Of a DNA stretch of 64,000 bases, positions 34,152-42,753 are shown one piece after another. A model generated the notes under the pieces. It did not search any database and was not told where the DNA came from. It saw only the letters and a list, made by a program, of their open reading frames with translations. The stretch is from NCBI GenBank assembly GCA_027491085.1, contig JAIXWW010000009.1, positions 452,329-516,328 of the forward strand. The letters are read 5' to 3'. The stretch comes from Bacteroidota bacterium. Lineage in GTDB: Bacteria > Bacteroidota > Bacteroidia > UKL13-3. Numbering within the stretch: position 1 is the first letter of the stretch; the number at the start of each line of letters is the position of its first letter. The translations under genes were made by a program, and so were the position numbers.

Positions 34152-34919
34152 ATGAAAATAATATCATATAATGTAAATGGAATACGCTCAGCCATGAGCA
34201 AAGGTTTAATTAATTTTATGCAAAGTGAAAATGCTGATGTTTATTGCTTGCAAGAAACCAAAGCCAATAAAGAACAAATTAACGAACCATTTATTTTTGA
34301 AGCAGCAGGATATAAAAACAATTATTGGTTTAGTGCCGAAAAAAAAGGTTATAGCGGTGTAGCTTTGTTTTGTAAAAATGAACCCGACCATGTAGAATAC
34401 GGTTTTGGTGTTCCAGAATTTGATAACGAAGGCAGAATTATTAGAGCTGATTATGGTTCTAAAAGTATCATTAGTGTTTATATTCCCAGTGGTTCAAGTG
34501 GTGAGGAGCGCCAAGCATTTAAAATGAATTGGCTTACTTTTTTTCAAGATTATATCAATGAGTTAAAAGGCAAAAAACAAGAGTTAATTATTTGTGGTGA
34601 TTACAATATTGTTCATAAACCAATTGATATACATGATCCTGTAGGAAATAAAAACAGCAGTGGTTTTTTACCTGAAGAACGTGAGTGGCTTACTCAATTT
34701 ATGGATAACGGATTTATTGATTCGTTTAGAGAATTTAACAAAGCACCTCATCAATATAGTTGGTGGACATATCGTGCTGGTGCGCGTGGAAACAACAAAG
34801 GTTGGCGCATCGACTATTGCATGGTAGCAGAAGCACTGAGAAATAATTTGGTTGATGCGGGAATCATGCAACAAATAGTTCATTCTGACCATTGCCCTGT
34901 TTGGGTGGAGGTTAAATAA
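34152..34919 (+). CDS. xth: Exodeoxyribonuclease III
   Basis: 255 aa exonuclease/AP-endonuclease. Motifs: IISYNVNGIRSAMSKG, DVYCLQETKA (metal-binding Glu), GYSGVALFCK, ICGDYNIVHKPIDIHDP (catalytic Asp-Asn), YSWWTYRAGARGNNKGWRIDYCM and SDHCPVWVEV with the final catalytic His. It cleaves DNA at abasic sites and degrades 3' ends in base excision repair. It converges with the amidohydrolase gene across 7 bp with no terminator seen. Confidence 0.95.
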   Translation: MKIISYNVNGIRSAMSKGLINFMQSENADVYCLQETKANKEQINEPFIFEAAGYKNNYWFSAEKKGYSGVALFCKNEPDHVEYGFGVPEFDNEGRIIRADYGSKSIISVYIPSGSSGEERQAFKMNWLTFFQDYINELKGKKQELIICGDYNIVHKPIDIHDPVGNKNSSGFLPEEREWLTQFMDNGFIDSFREFNKAPHQYSWWTYRAGARGNNKGWRIDYCMVAEALRNNLVDAGIMQQIVHSDHCPVWVEVK

Positions 34920-34926
34920 ACTTAAG

Positions 34927-36174
34927 TTAGTCTTTTAAGTTATACTTTTTTAAATATTTGCTATTTAATTCGTTTTGCTCGTTGGTTAATGTTACTGCTT
35001 CACCATTAATAAATGCATTGGTTAAAACATTGGTGCGCATATCTAACACATCGCCATTGCTAATAATTAACGAGGCACTTTTACCTTGTTCAATGCTTCC
35101 GTAAGTTGAATCAATTCCAACAATTTTAGCAGCATTTAAAGTAATGGCCTGCAATGCTTCTTCTTTGGTTAATCCATAAGCAACGGTTGTTCCAGCATTA
35201 AACATCAAGTTACGTGTTTGCCAGCTTTCTTTATGGCTAATGGCAAACACAATTCCTGCCTTTTGTAATTGTGCAGCCGTTTTAAATGGTTGGTCTACAT
35301 CTTTATTGGCAGTACTTGGTAGGCTATGAATATTGCTTAATACCACAGGTACTTTGCTTTCTTTAATAAATGCCAAACACAAATTGGCTTCGCTTGCTTC
35401 GGCTAAAACCAACTGAATTGTTGGAAAATTTTTCTTAAAAAACTGAACGCTGTTTATAATGCCTTTAGCGGTATTTACATGAATAAATAATTTTTTTGTT
35501 TGATTAAACAAACCTTTCATAGCATCAAGTCGAGCGTTAAACACCTTGTTGGTATTGGCTTGGTATTGCATAGCATCCGAAAAAAAAGTATTTAATTGTT
35601 TTACTCTTTCGTTTACTTGCTCGCGTTGTTTTTCATTACCATGTGTATATTCTGGCCAGTTTAAATGGATGGCATCATCTTGTTTAATAGTGGCATCTTC
35701 CCAATTCCAACCTTCGGTTTTCATAATGCTGGATGTGCCACTAATCATGTCACCTTGCGGAACTGATTGTACAAACATAATTCCATTAACCTTTAAAGTT
35801 GGCAATATTTTAGAGTCGGTATTATAAGCTATTTGCGAACGCACATTTGGGTTTATGCTGCCTTGTTCATTAAAATCGTGCGTAGCTCTAACAGCTTCTA
35901 TCTCGCTTAATCCTACATAATTATTTAAACAAATAATACCTGGGTAAACATGTTTACCTTTACCATCAATTATGGTAGCATTTTTATAAAGCGTTTTATT
36001 TTCAGTGCCTACATAATCAATTTTACCATTGCTAAAAGCCACAATTCCATTTTCAATTACTTGTCCATTTCCAACATGCACAGTGGCATTAATTACTACG
36101 GTTGGAATAGTTTGCGCATATATTTTAGTAAAAAATAACAACGCGGCTGCAATACAAAACAATTTAATTTTCAT
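34927..36174 (-). CDS. Amidohydrolase-like secreted protein lacking the HxH motif
   Basis: 415 aa from the ATG giving MKIKLF, with a signal peptide ending IYAQ. The overall shape is an imidazolonepropionase-type amidohydrolase: VVINATVHVGNGQVIENGIVAFSNGKIDYVG at the start, VYPGIICLNNYVGL, and the final GTTVAYGLTKEEALQAITLNAAKIVGID ... GKSASLIISNGD. The usual HxH after PGxID is replaced by CLNNY. The His of FIHVN and of NIHSLPS remain, while the last metal Asp position reads ISHKES. It may be a noncatalytic or altered-metal relative, possibly paired with an active enzyme elsewhere. Confidence 0.8.
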   Translation of the reverse strand: MKIKLFCIAAALLFFTKIYAQTIPTVVINATVHVGNGQVIENGIVAFSNGKIDYVGTENKTLYKNATIIDGKGKHVYPGIICLNNYVGLSEIEAVRATHDFNEQGSINPNVRSQIAYNTDSKILPTLKVNGIMFVQSVPQGDMISGTSSIMKTEGWNWEDATIKQDDAIHLNWPEYTHGNEKQREQVNERVKQLNTFFSDAMQYQANTNKVFNARLDAMKGLFNQTKKLFIHVNTAKGIINSVQFFKKNFPTIQLVLAEASEANLCLAFIKESKVPVVLSNIHSLPSTANKDVDQPFKTAAQLQKAGIVFAISHKESWQTRNLMFNAGTTVAYGLTKEEALQAITLNAAKIVGIDSTYGSIEQGKSASLIISNGDVLDMRTNVLTNAFINGEAVTLTNEQNELNSKYLKKYNLKD

Positions 36175-36228
36175 GGTGAGCAAGTTTATTAAAAGTTTAG
36201 CATTTTACAAGTTGGAATTTTTATTAAA

Positions 36229-36268
36229 AAAAATGCTCCTTAATTTTTAAAAACTAAGGAGCATTTTT
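36229..36268 (-). terminator. Terminator of the zinc metalloprotease gene
   Basis: A 14-bp perfect stem (36229-36242 with 36255-36268, core TGCTCCTTA) ends in a T-run on the minus strand, just past the stop at 36291. Confidence 0.85.
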
Positions 36269-36290
36269 AAATTATTTTATTTCAAAAAAC

Positions 36291-38828
36291 CTATTTATCT
36301 GCCAAAGCTTGATCAATTTTTAGTTTGATATTAGCAAAATGTGCTCTAGCCTCATCGGTTGAACCACCTTTAGCAAAGTTTAATACTTGTTTTAACTGAG
36401 CCAATGCAGCAGCCTGCGAAATAGCATCATATCTACTTGATTTGTATATGCTAATTAATTGTTCGGTATAAGCGTTTTGTAAATTTTGACGGAAAGTATT
36501 TGGGTTACTTGCATCGGTTACAAAGCAAGCTTTGGTTAAATCGCCCATCATTTCAAGCACGCTGTATTTGTTACCATATAATTTCGAATCGGTTAAACGT
36601 CTTAAAGTGGTAGCGTTTAACAAATGAGCCATTATCATACTTTGATAATTTAAAATACGGCTGTGAATTTTGGGGTCTTCGTTATTTCCAAAAAAGTTAA
36701 AACCTCTGCGTTGAATTTGTAAATAATTGTACAAATCAGCTTGAACAGTAAATGCATCAGGAGCAAAAGCATATTTAGCCAATACATCCATAGCACGTTT
36801 TTGCTCTTTGTAATCAACAGGAATCAAAGGTTTGGTAGCACCATTTTGACCAATAAAACTTCTGTCAACTTGAACACCTCCAACGTAACGAGCTATTACA
36901 TTTACTTGATTAAAATACTCAGTTTGGGCAATGCTATAAGCTTGGCGCAACTCTTGGTAAGTTTGACCTTTTTTGCTGTATTTTTCTTTTAGTTTGGTGA
37001 ATAATTGATTGGCCAATTTAATTCTATCCACACCAAAAGCTATGGCATCGCCACTCATATCGTTTACATTTACTCTAGGGTCAATTCCACTTCCAATTCC
37101 ACGCATATCATCCGCATCGTTTCCAAAAATTAATAACGTATCGCTTGAGCGAGCAAGAATTTTTTCTATACGTTCTTTTTCTTTAGCCTCATCAGTTAAA
37201 CCTTGCGAGTAAGCAAATTCAATTGCCCATAAATCGTAAGGACCTGGACGAGTAGTGAAGTAATCTCCTTGTTTGGCTTTATCTAAAGCTACATTTACCG
37301 CAGGATAATCCATTACCGAAGCAGTTAAACCAATTTTGCGGGTAATTTCTTTGTTATGAATTAAGCTTGGTTTCAACATTTGACTAGCCTTCATATTGTG
37401 GTTCAAACCCATGGTATGACCCATTTCGTGCAATACCAAATAGTATAACGATTGCTTGATGTATTCTCTTTTTTCTACATCGTTTAAACCTTGCAATTGC
37501 AAAGCATTTAAACCAAATAACGAAGTTTGGTGCAATTGATGGCTTGCATCGCAAAAGTTAGTTTTATTAAATGAACTTGGAAGATTTAAACCACTTACAC
37601 CTGCATCAAATAACTCTTCTTGGCGCAATCTGTTAGTTACAAAAATGTATTCAAACATAATATCAGCACCTAAAATTTGACCTGTTCTTGGATCAACAAA
37701 ACTTGGTCCGTATCCACCAAATGGCGGCTGAGGAGATGAAGTCCAACGTAATACATTGTAGCGAATATCACCTGCATCCCATGTAGCGGTATCAGGTTGT
37801 TCTTTAATAACTACTGCATTTTTAAAACCAGCAGTTTCAAATGCTAAATTCCATTTTTCGCCTGCTTCTTTAATAGTGGCTTTAAATTCGGGAGGCGTAG
37901 TATTTTCAATCCACCAAGTAATTGGTTCAACTGGTTCAGAAATAGCAGCATTGGTATCTTTTTTTTCTAAATGCCAACGATGGATAACATCTTTATAAGC
38001 CACGGCATTGGTAGTAGTCATGTCTTCTACCTGCTCGCCAAAATAACCTACTCTTGGGTCATCTGCTCTTGGTTTAAAATTGTTTTTAGGTGCTTCAATT
38101 AAAGTATGTTGTAAAAAAATACTTACTGCGCGTTCATCTGTTACTTCTTTACCGCCACCAACAGTTGGCATTGGATTGTCATACACATATTCAACTATTA
38201 AGTCAGTATTTTTTTCATAATTTCTTAAGCTGGTGAACTTGGTTTTTTCGCGACTCAATCCCCCTAAACTAAACATTTGAAAACCGGGAGGCAAGCCAAA
38301 AAATGGAGAAGGTTTTACTTGGCACATGCTTTCGCTTAAAAATATCGCACTAGCATCTAAAAGCATTTCGCCTTTTTTAGCATCTTCGGCTACTATTTTT
38401 TGGTTTACCAAAATAGCATTACTGATATTGGCGTTAGCGGCTTTACTTATTGGGTTGTTTTTATCGAAATAATAGCCTGTGTTTTGAACTACAAATTCCA
38501 ATTTATCAAAATAACGCTTAATGGTAAAAACTTTGTTATCGCGGAAACTACCTCTAAAATGGCCCGCTGCCACTACACCATCCACTGTGTACGAAAAGTA
38601 AATGTATTCTTTATCTAATTGTTCTTTTTTTACAATCATAAATACATTTCCAGTAACAGTATCTTGATACAATGGAAATAATCCGTCAATCTTTTTGCAA
38701 GATTTTATTTTATCAGTAATTACCGAGCTTTTGTTTGTTAACAAATCGGAATTAGATGGAGTTTTCTTTTTGCTTGCACATGAAGCAAATAGTAGAATTG
38801 AAATAGAAACGAGAAAAAGTTTTTGCAT
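36291..38828 (-). CDS. Zinc-dependent lipoprotein metalloprotease (DUF5117/DUF5118 type)
   Basis: 845 aa. A lipoprotein signal (ILLFASCASKKK) places the acylated Cys near residue 17. The N-terminal ~270 residues resemble DUF5118/DUF5117 (LFPLYQDTVTGNVFMIVKKEQLDKEYIYFSYTVDG). The protease core has HEMGHTMGLNH at residues 467-477, the extended HExxHxxGxxH zinc site, after IRYNVLRWTSSPQPPFGGYGPSFVDPRTGQI, with SVMDYP as the Met-turn. It is membrane-anchored and likely periplasmic or surface-exposed. Substrates are unknown. Confidence 0.92.
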   Translation of the reverse strand: MQKLFLVSISILLFASCASKKKTPSNSDLLTNKSSVITDKIKSCKKIDGLFPLYQDTVTGNVFMIVKKEQLDKEYIYFSYTVDGVVAAGHFRGSFRDNKVFTIKRYFDKLEFVVQNTGYYFDKNNPISKAANANISNAILVNQKIVAEDAKKGEMLLDASAIFLSESMCQVKPSPFFGLPPGFQMFSLGGLSREKTKFTSLRNYEKNTDLIVEYVYDNPMPTVGGGKEVTDERAVSIFLQHTLIEAPKNNFKPRADDPRVGYFGEQVEDMTTTNAVAYKDVIHRWHLEKKDTNAAISEPVEPITWWIENTTPPEFKATIKEAGEKWNLAFETAGFKNAVVIKEQPDTATWDAGDIRYNVLRWTSSPQPPFGGYGPSFVDPRTGQILGADIMFEYIFVTNRLRQEELFDAGVSGLNLPSSFNKTNFCDASHQLHQTSLFGLNALQLQGLNDVEKREYIKQSLYYLVLHEMGHTMGLNHNMKASQMLKPSLIHNKEITRKIGLTASVMDYPAVNVALDKAKQGDYFTTRPGPYDLWAIEFAYSQGLTDEAKEKERIEKILARSSDTLLIFGNDADDMRGIGSGIDPRVNVNDMSGDAIAFGVDRIKLANQLFTKLKEKYSKKGQTYQELRQAYSIAQTEYFNQVNVIARYVGGVQVDRSFIGQNGATKPLIPVDYKEQKRAMDVLAKYAFAPDAFTVQADLYNYLQIQRRGFNFFGNNEDPKIHSRILNYQSMIMAHLLNATTLRRLTDSKLYGNKYSVLEMMGDLTKACFVTDASNPNTFRQNLQNAYTEQLISIYKSSRYDAISQAAALAQLKQVLNFAKGGSTDEARAHFANIKLKIDQALADK

Positions 38829-38845
38829 AAATTATGTAATATGGG

Positions 38846-38876
38846 CAAAAGTGCTTTTTATAATAGGTATTTCAAA
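38846..38876 (-). promoter_or_regulatory. Promoter of the zinc metalloprotease gene
   Basis: Minus-strand CACTTTTG at 38846-38853 and TTTG at 38873-38876, a 19-bp gap. The first base of the -7 box deviates, as in murQ. Confidence 0.5.
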
Positions 38877-39010
38877 ACCATTTATGTAAACAATTGTAAA
38901 CTGGAAATTAAATATTCATTTTTTGCTATTTCTATTTGATTTAATTAGGGTTATTTAGCTCAAAAGATTAGTTGTAATTTTTGCTGAAAATACATAGGTT
39001 TGGTTGTTAA

Positions 39011-39466
39011 ATGGATAAAGGTATAATTAATTGGAAGAAAGGAAGGGGCAAATTAGGATTATTTAAACCGTTGCTTGGTAGTTGGATTGCAGAGCAAAAG
39101 TCTGAAATGGGTTATATGAAATGCACACGAACTTTTAAGCAAGTATTAAATGGAAATTACATAGAATTAAATGCTAAATGGGAGTTTGGAGGGAAAATTT
39201 ATGAAGAAATGGCCATTTTTGGCACTGAAAAAGATACAATAACTTTTTGGTCATTTACTTCCGATGGTAAAAAATCGAATGGATATTTAGCAAATGCATC
39301 TGACATACATCCCGATGCTATTTGCTTTGAGGCACAAATGCCAGCAGGATTAGCCAGAATGATATATTGGCCTGATCAAAATTCGGGATTTAGATAGGCA
39401 GTTGAAAATAAAGTTAAAAATGGCTGGAATAGGTTTACAGAGCATTCTTATAAAAGCATTTTTTAA
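39011..39466 (+). pseudogene. DUF1579-like protein interrupted by one TAG
   Basis: The frame opens at ATG 39011 (LGLFKPLLGSWIAEQKSEMGYMKCTRTFKQVLNGNYIELNAKWEFGGKIYEE) and meets TAG at 39395-39397 after IYWPDQNSGFR. Reading on in the same frame gives AVENKVKNGWNRFTEHSYKSIF and a TAA at 39464-39466. A Trp (TGG) at the stop position would restore a continuous protein of 151 residues with a natural ending. This is a single G-to-A nonsense change in an otherwise intact gene. The 128-aa truncated form could still be made. Family naming from the lipocalin-like pattern is tentative. Confidence 0.75.
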
Positions 39467-39472
39467 TAATGA

Positions 39473-39841
39473 ATGATGAAAAACAAGGAACTAACTATTT
39501 TTTTTAGACGAGTTAATTCATATATTGATTGAGGAAATTGAATTGTTGAGGGATTTAATCTTAGGTTCAAATCCATTGATTACAGAAAACATCAAGTGGA
39601 ATGTACCAAATTATTGTATTGGTAATGAAGGTAGGATAACTATGAGGATTAACCTGCCAAAGTAGGTACAATTGGTTTTTATTGTGGCGCAAAAACAAAA
39701 CTAAATTCTTCACAAAAAATTCTTCAGAATGATTTTTGAATTTTGGACTGGAGGTCAAACGATAGGGCAGTAGCTGCATTTAAAAATAGTAAAGCTGACT
39801 TGACTTTATTAATTTTAGAATGGATTAAAAATGTAAAATAA
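39473..39841 (+). pseudogene. DUF1801-like pseudogene with several lesions
   Basis: Stitched together, the frames read KNKELTIFLDELIHILIEEI, LLRDLILGSNPLITENIKWN, VPNYCIGNEGRITMRINLPK, then VQLVFHCGAKTK, KILQNDF, ILDWRSNDRAVAAFKNSKAD and LTLLILEWIKNVK, the layout of small DUF1801 proteins. Lesions: an extra base in the T8 run near 39499-39506, a TAG after NLPK, a one-base loss after LVF, and a TGA between NDF and ILDW. The last codon TAA is followed at once by the YdeI-like gene, its former operon partner. Confidence 0.75.
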
Positions 39842-40333
39842 ATGGATATGAACCCATTAGTAGATAAAAAGTATGTATTAGAAAAAATTTCAGGAAAAGG
39901 TGGTTGGACATTTGCAAGAATCCCAGAAATTTTGCAAGACAAAAAATCACCTTTTGGTTGGGTAAAAGTACGTGGAAGTATTGATGGATATGAAATACGA
40001 AAGTACCATTTAATGCCTATGGGAAATGGTAATTTGTTTTTACCAGTAAAAGCTGAAATCAGAAAAAAAATCAATAAAAAGGAGGGAGATACTGTTCATA
40101 TAATACTTTTTAAGGATAATGAACCACTTGAAATTCCTGAAGAAATGCTGCTTTGCTTGGAAGAAGAGCCCAAAGCATTAACTTTTTTTAATAAGCTAAC
40201 TGAGAGTGAACAAAAGTTTTATATTCAATACATTTATTCAGCTAAAAAGGAAGAAACCAAGATAGTTAGATTGGCTAAAACAATAAACAAATTGGTTAAA
40301 GGTTTAAAGATGTATGATAAGGAAACAAGTTGA
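39842..40333 (+). CDS. YdeI/OmpD-associated (DUF1905) family protein
   Basis: 163 aa, cytoplasmic. The N-terminal DUF1905-type barrel reads GWTFARIPEILQDKKSPFGWVKVRGSIDGYEIRKYHLMPMGNGNLFLPVKAEIRKKINKKEGDTVHIILF. The C-terminal bacteriocin-protection-like helical part has LTESEQKFYIQYIYSAKKEETKIVRLAKTINKLVKGLKMY. The function is not established. It starts right after the DUF1801-like pseudogene and converges with the dehydrogenase gene 5 bp away. Confidence 0.85.
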   Translation: MDMNPLVDKKYVLEKISGKGGWTFARIPEILQDKKSPFGWVKVRGSIDGYEIRKYHLMPMGNGNLFLPVKAEIRKKINKKEGDTVHIILFKDNEPLEIPEEMLLCLEEEPKALTFFNKLTESEQKFYIQYIYSAKKEETKIVRLAKTINKLVKGLKMYDKETS

Positions 40334-40338
40334 ATTAA

Positions 40339-41340
40339 CTAAAAAGCTACTTTCAAAACAATTTTTCCAAACTGTTTGCCTTGGCTCATTTTTTCAATAG
40401 CTGTTTGAGCTTGTGTTAGTTCAAAAACTTCATCAACAATAGGAATAATTTTGTGATCATTGATAAAGGCTAACATTTCTGCGAACTCTTCATCGTTACC
40501 CATGGTAGAACCTAAAATATCTAGTTGTTTCCAAAATATTTTAGCAGGAACTCCACTGTTAAATGCACCCAAAGTTGCGCCATACATGGCAATTCTTCCA
40601 GCGGGCTTTGCTAAATCAACTAATTTAGCAAAAGTATCACCACCGCTGCTATCCACTATGGCTTCAAAACCACCACACATGGCTTTTAGCTCTTTATCCC
40701 AATTTTGATTTTTATAATTTACACCACCCTTTGCACCTAAGGTTATTGCTTTAGCTATTTTTTCATCATCGCCACTGGTAACATATACATTGCAGCCTGC
40801 AGCTACAGCAAACTGAACACAGAACAAAGCGACACCTCCACCAATTCCTGTAATTAATACATTTTCGCCTGTTTTTGCTGCTGCACGTTTCATGGTTGCC
40901 CTAAAACCCGTTAAGCCAGCTAAAGGAAAAGCAGCAGCTTGCTCAAAAGTTAAATGAACAGGTTTTATATGCAATAACCTTGCGTCAATTTTAACATATT
41001 CTGCAAAAGTGCCATCGTTTGGAGTGCCTAATATTACATAGTCTTTAGCTTGTACTCGGGGATTGTTTCCCCAATTTAAACTTGGGTTTATTACTACCTC
41101 TTTATTTAACCAATCAGCATTTACATTAGCACCAATTTTTGCCACAGTTCCGCTGCCATCGCTACCTAAAATTATTGGGAAACGAATACCGGCATATTGC
41201 CCTTTTTGAATCCATAAATCGCGGTGATTAAAAGCAGCAGCATGTATTTTTACCAATACTTCATTATCAGCAATGGCAGGTATTTCAATTTCTTTTATAG
41301 CTAATTTTTGGTTTAATTCTTCTAAAGCTATAGCACGCAT
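40339..41340 (-). CDS. Zinc-type alcohol dehydrogenase/quinone oxidoreductase-like protein
   Basis: 333 aa medium-chain dehydrogenase. The N-terminal GroES-like domain has AAAFNHRDLWIQKGQYAGIRFPIILGSDGSGTVAKIG. The Rossmann nucleotide site is NVLITGIGGGVALFCVQFAVAAGCNVYVTSGDDEK, whose preference for NADP(H) or NAD(H) cannot be judged securely. The catalytic zinc Cys and the four-Cys structural zinc lobe are absent, as in quinone-oxidoreductase-like members. It starts 13 bp after the GT9 stop, so it is probably the second gene of that unit. Confidence 0.9.
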   Translation of the reverse strand: MRAIALEELNQKLAIKEIEIPAIADNEVLVKIHAAAFNHRDLWIQKGQYAGIRFPIILGSDGSGTVAKIGANVNADWLNKEVVINPSLNWGNNPRVQAKDYVILGTPNDGTFAEYVKIDARLLHIKPVHLTFEQAAAFPLAGLTGFRATMKRAAAKTGENVLITGIGGGVALFCVQFAVAAGCNVYVTSGDDEKIAKAITLGAKGGVNYKNQNWDKELKAMCGGFEAIVDSSGGDTFAKLVDLAKPAGRIAMYGATLGAFNSGVPAKIFWKQLDILGSTMGNDEEFAEMLAFINDHKIIPIVDEVFELTQAQTAIEKMSQGKQFGKIVLKVAF

Positions 41341-41352
41341 TTTGGTTATTGA

Positions 41353-42438
41353 TTAAAAGTGTAAAGCAACAGCAGTTGCAATTTTTTGAGCAGGTAAATT
41401 TTCCATACAGCTAACGCCATCTAAACACGAACCACGATAAAAACATTTACAAGTTTTGTCTGGCATTACAATTTCGCCTTTGCCAAATAAATCGAATTCA
41501 TGTGAATTGAAAATATTATTCATCAATACTATTTGTTTTCCTAATGCCAAAGTAATGTGCATGCCCATGGTTACTTGGGTGATGATTAAATGGCATTGAT
41601 TTACCAAATTTATAAACTCGTACAAGCTAAAATAACCTAAATACATTGCGCCTGAACGAGCTTGAATTTCTTTGTTACGTTCATGTTCTGCTTCGCCACC
41701 CAATAACAATATTTCTGCATCTGGGTGTTGTGCTTTTAAAATTCCAACTAACTCAACCCATTTGTCAATCGTCCATAAGCGAGTGGTCCAACGGCCACCG
41801 CAACCTGTGTTCATACCAATTATTTTTTTGCCAGTTGGCAAATTCCAAACATAACCTTTGTCGTCATGTTTGTCCATTAAATAGGGTTCTCCTTCATGGG
41901 TAAATCCGCAAATTTCAAAAATTTCTTGTAAATAACTTTTAGTGTTTGCTTGGCTCACATCATCAAACATGCCAGTGCTAAATTTATGAACAGCCAACTC
42001 ATTAGCAGGTTGAATTTCATTGTCTTTTAAAATATAACCATACTTTTCTTTGGCATCAATTACTTTTAGCAAAGCGCCTGCCTCTTTTTCTTTGTCCAAA
42101 TTTATGGCAATGTCCCAAGTGCTGTGTTGCGCATACATAATGGAGTTGATATCCCATTTCAAAATTTCATCTATTTGACTAGATGGTAAAATATCGGGCG
42201 TCCAAGTAAGCCAAGTAATTTTACAATTTGGATAAAGTGCTTTGTATTTTACAACCAATGGAGTGGTGCGAATTACATCGCCAATGGCGCCTAATTTAAT
42301 AATTAAAATTCGTTTTGAAACTGGTGTAAAACTTGGGCAATCGTTGCAATGATAACCATTTTGCTTGTGAGGTTTACAAGGAATATGACCTTTAAAATGA
42401 AGGCAATTTGGTTTAAAAGTAGTGGCTATATCAGTCAT
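41353..42438 (-). CDS. Glycosyltransferase family 9 protein with cysteine-rich N-terminus
   Basis: 361 aa GT-B enzyme of the heptosyltransferase (GT9) family: ILIIKLGAIGDVIRTTPLVVKYKALYPNCKITWLT at the N-terminal lobe and KIIGMNTGCGGRWTTRLWTIDKWVELVGIL plus LIITQVTMGMHITLALGKQIVLMNN at the nucleotide-sugar lobe. Before the GT fold is a short module with cysteines at residues 12, 21, 31 and 34 (last pair CNDC), and the C-terminus adds CKCFYRGSC. These may form a metal site. It probably adds a heptose or related sugar to surface glycan at the inner membrane face. Confidence 0.88.
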   Translation of the reverse strand: MTDIATTFKPNCLHFKGHIPCKPHKQNGYHCNDCPSFTPVSKRILIIKLGAIGDVIRTTPLVVKYKALYPNCKITWLTWTPDILPSSQIDEILKWDINSIMYAQHSTWDIAINLDKEKEAGALLKVIDAKEKYGYILKDNEIQPANELAVHKFSTGMFDDVSQANTKSYLQEIFEICGFTHEGEPYLMDKHDDKGYVWNLPTGKKIIGMNTGCGGRWTTRLWTIDKWVELVGILKAQHPDAEILLLGGEAEHERNKEIQARSGAMYLGYFSLYEFINLVNQCHLIITQVTMGMHITLALGKQIVLMNNIFNSHEFDLFGKGEIVMPDKTCKCFYRGSCLDGVSCMENLPAQKIATAVALHF

Positions 42439-42498
42439 TTTTTATGTGTAAATAATGGTTAAAACCATTTATTTGGATTCTTAAAATTTGTGTAAAGG

Positions 42499-42529
42499 CA
42501 AACCTAACAGAATTTACCAAATTGACAAA
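42499..42529 (-). promoter_or_regulatory. Promoter of the GT9-dehydrogenase unit
   Basis: Minus-strand TAGGTTTG (42499-42506) with TTTG (42526-42529) at a 19-bp gap, a full match to the Bacteroidota consensus. The leader is about 55 nt. Confidence 0.6.
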
Positions 42530-42574
42530 ACAGAAATAACAGTTATTTGAGAAAAAAATTGATTTTGAAATTAT

Positions 42575-42682
42575 CCGTTTGACGCCTTTCCCGGCAAAGC
42601 CATGCGCAATCGCCTGACGGATGTTGGGAGTTTACCCGTCTGACGCCTTCCCTTGCGCAGCCTTAGCGCAATCGTCTGACGG
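42575..42682. repeat. REP-like doublet, two ~47-bp GC-rich units
   Basis: Units at 42575-42620 and 42636-42682 share CCGTYTGACGCCTT-type starts and GCGCAATCGYCTGACGG ends, with a 15-bp spacer. The second unit also holds TTGCGC/GCGCAA. They are clearly richer in GC than the surrounding 42439-42753 gap, which has no gene. The layout recalls paired REP elements; no tyrosine transposase is nearby. Confidence 0.75.
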
Positions 42683-42753
42683 AAGTGGCGAAGTTGTTTA
42701 GTTTTATAAATTCAAATAAATATATTTAGGTTTGTTGCCTATTTAAATAAAAA

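Noticed and set aside
39395..39760. Stop-codon recoding (TAG or TGA read as amino acids) as an explanation for the broken genes
   Set aside because: Other genes in the window end normally in TAG (13128, 15612, 51378) and TGA (34076, 40333), and the DUF1801-like region also has frameshifts.
42575..42682. CRISPR array
   Set aside because: Only two units, a 15-bp spacer and no cas genes; REP-like doublet fits better.
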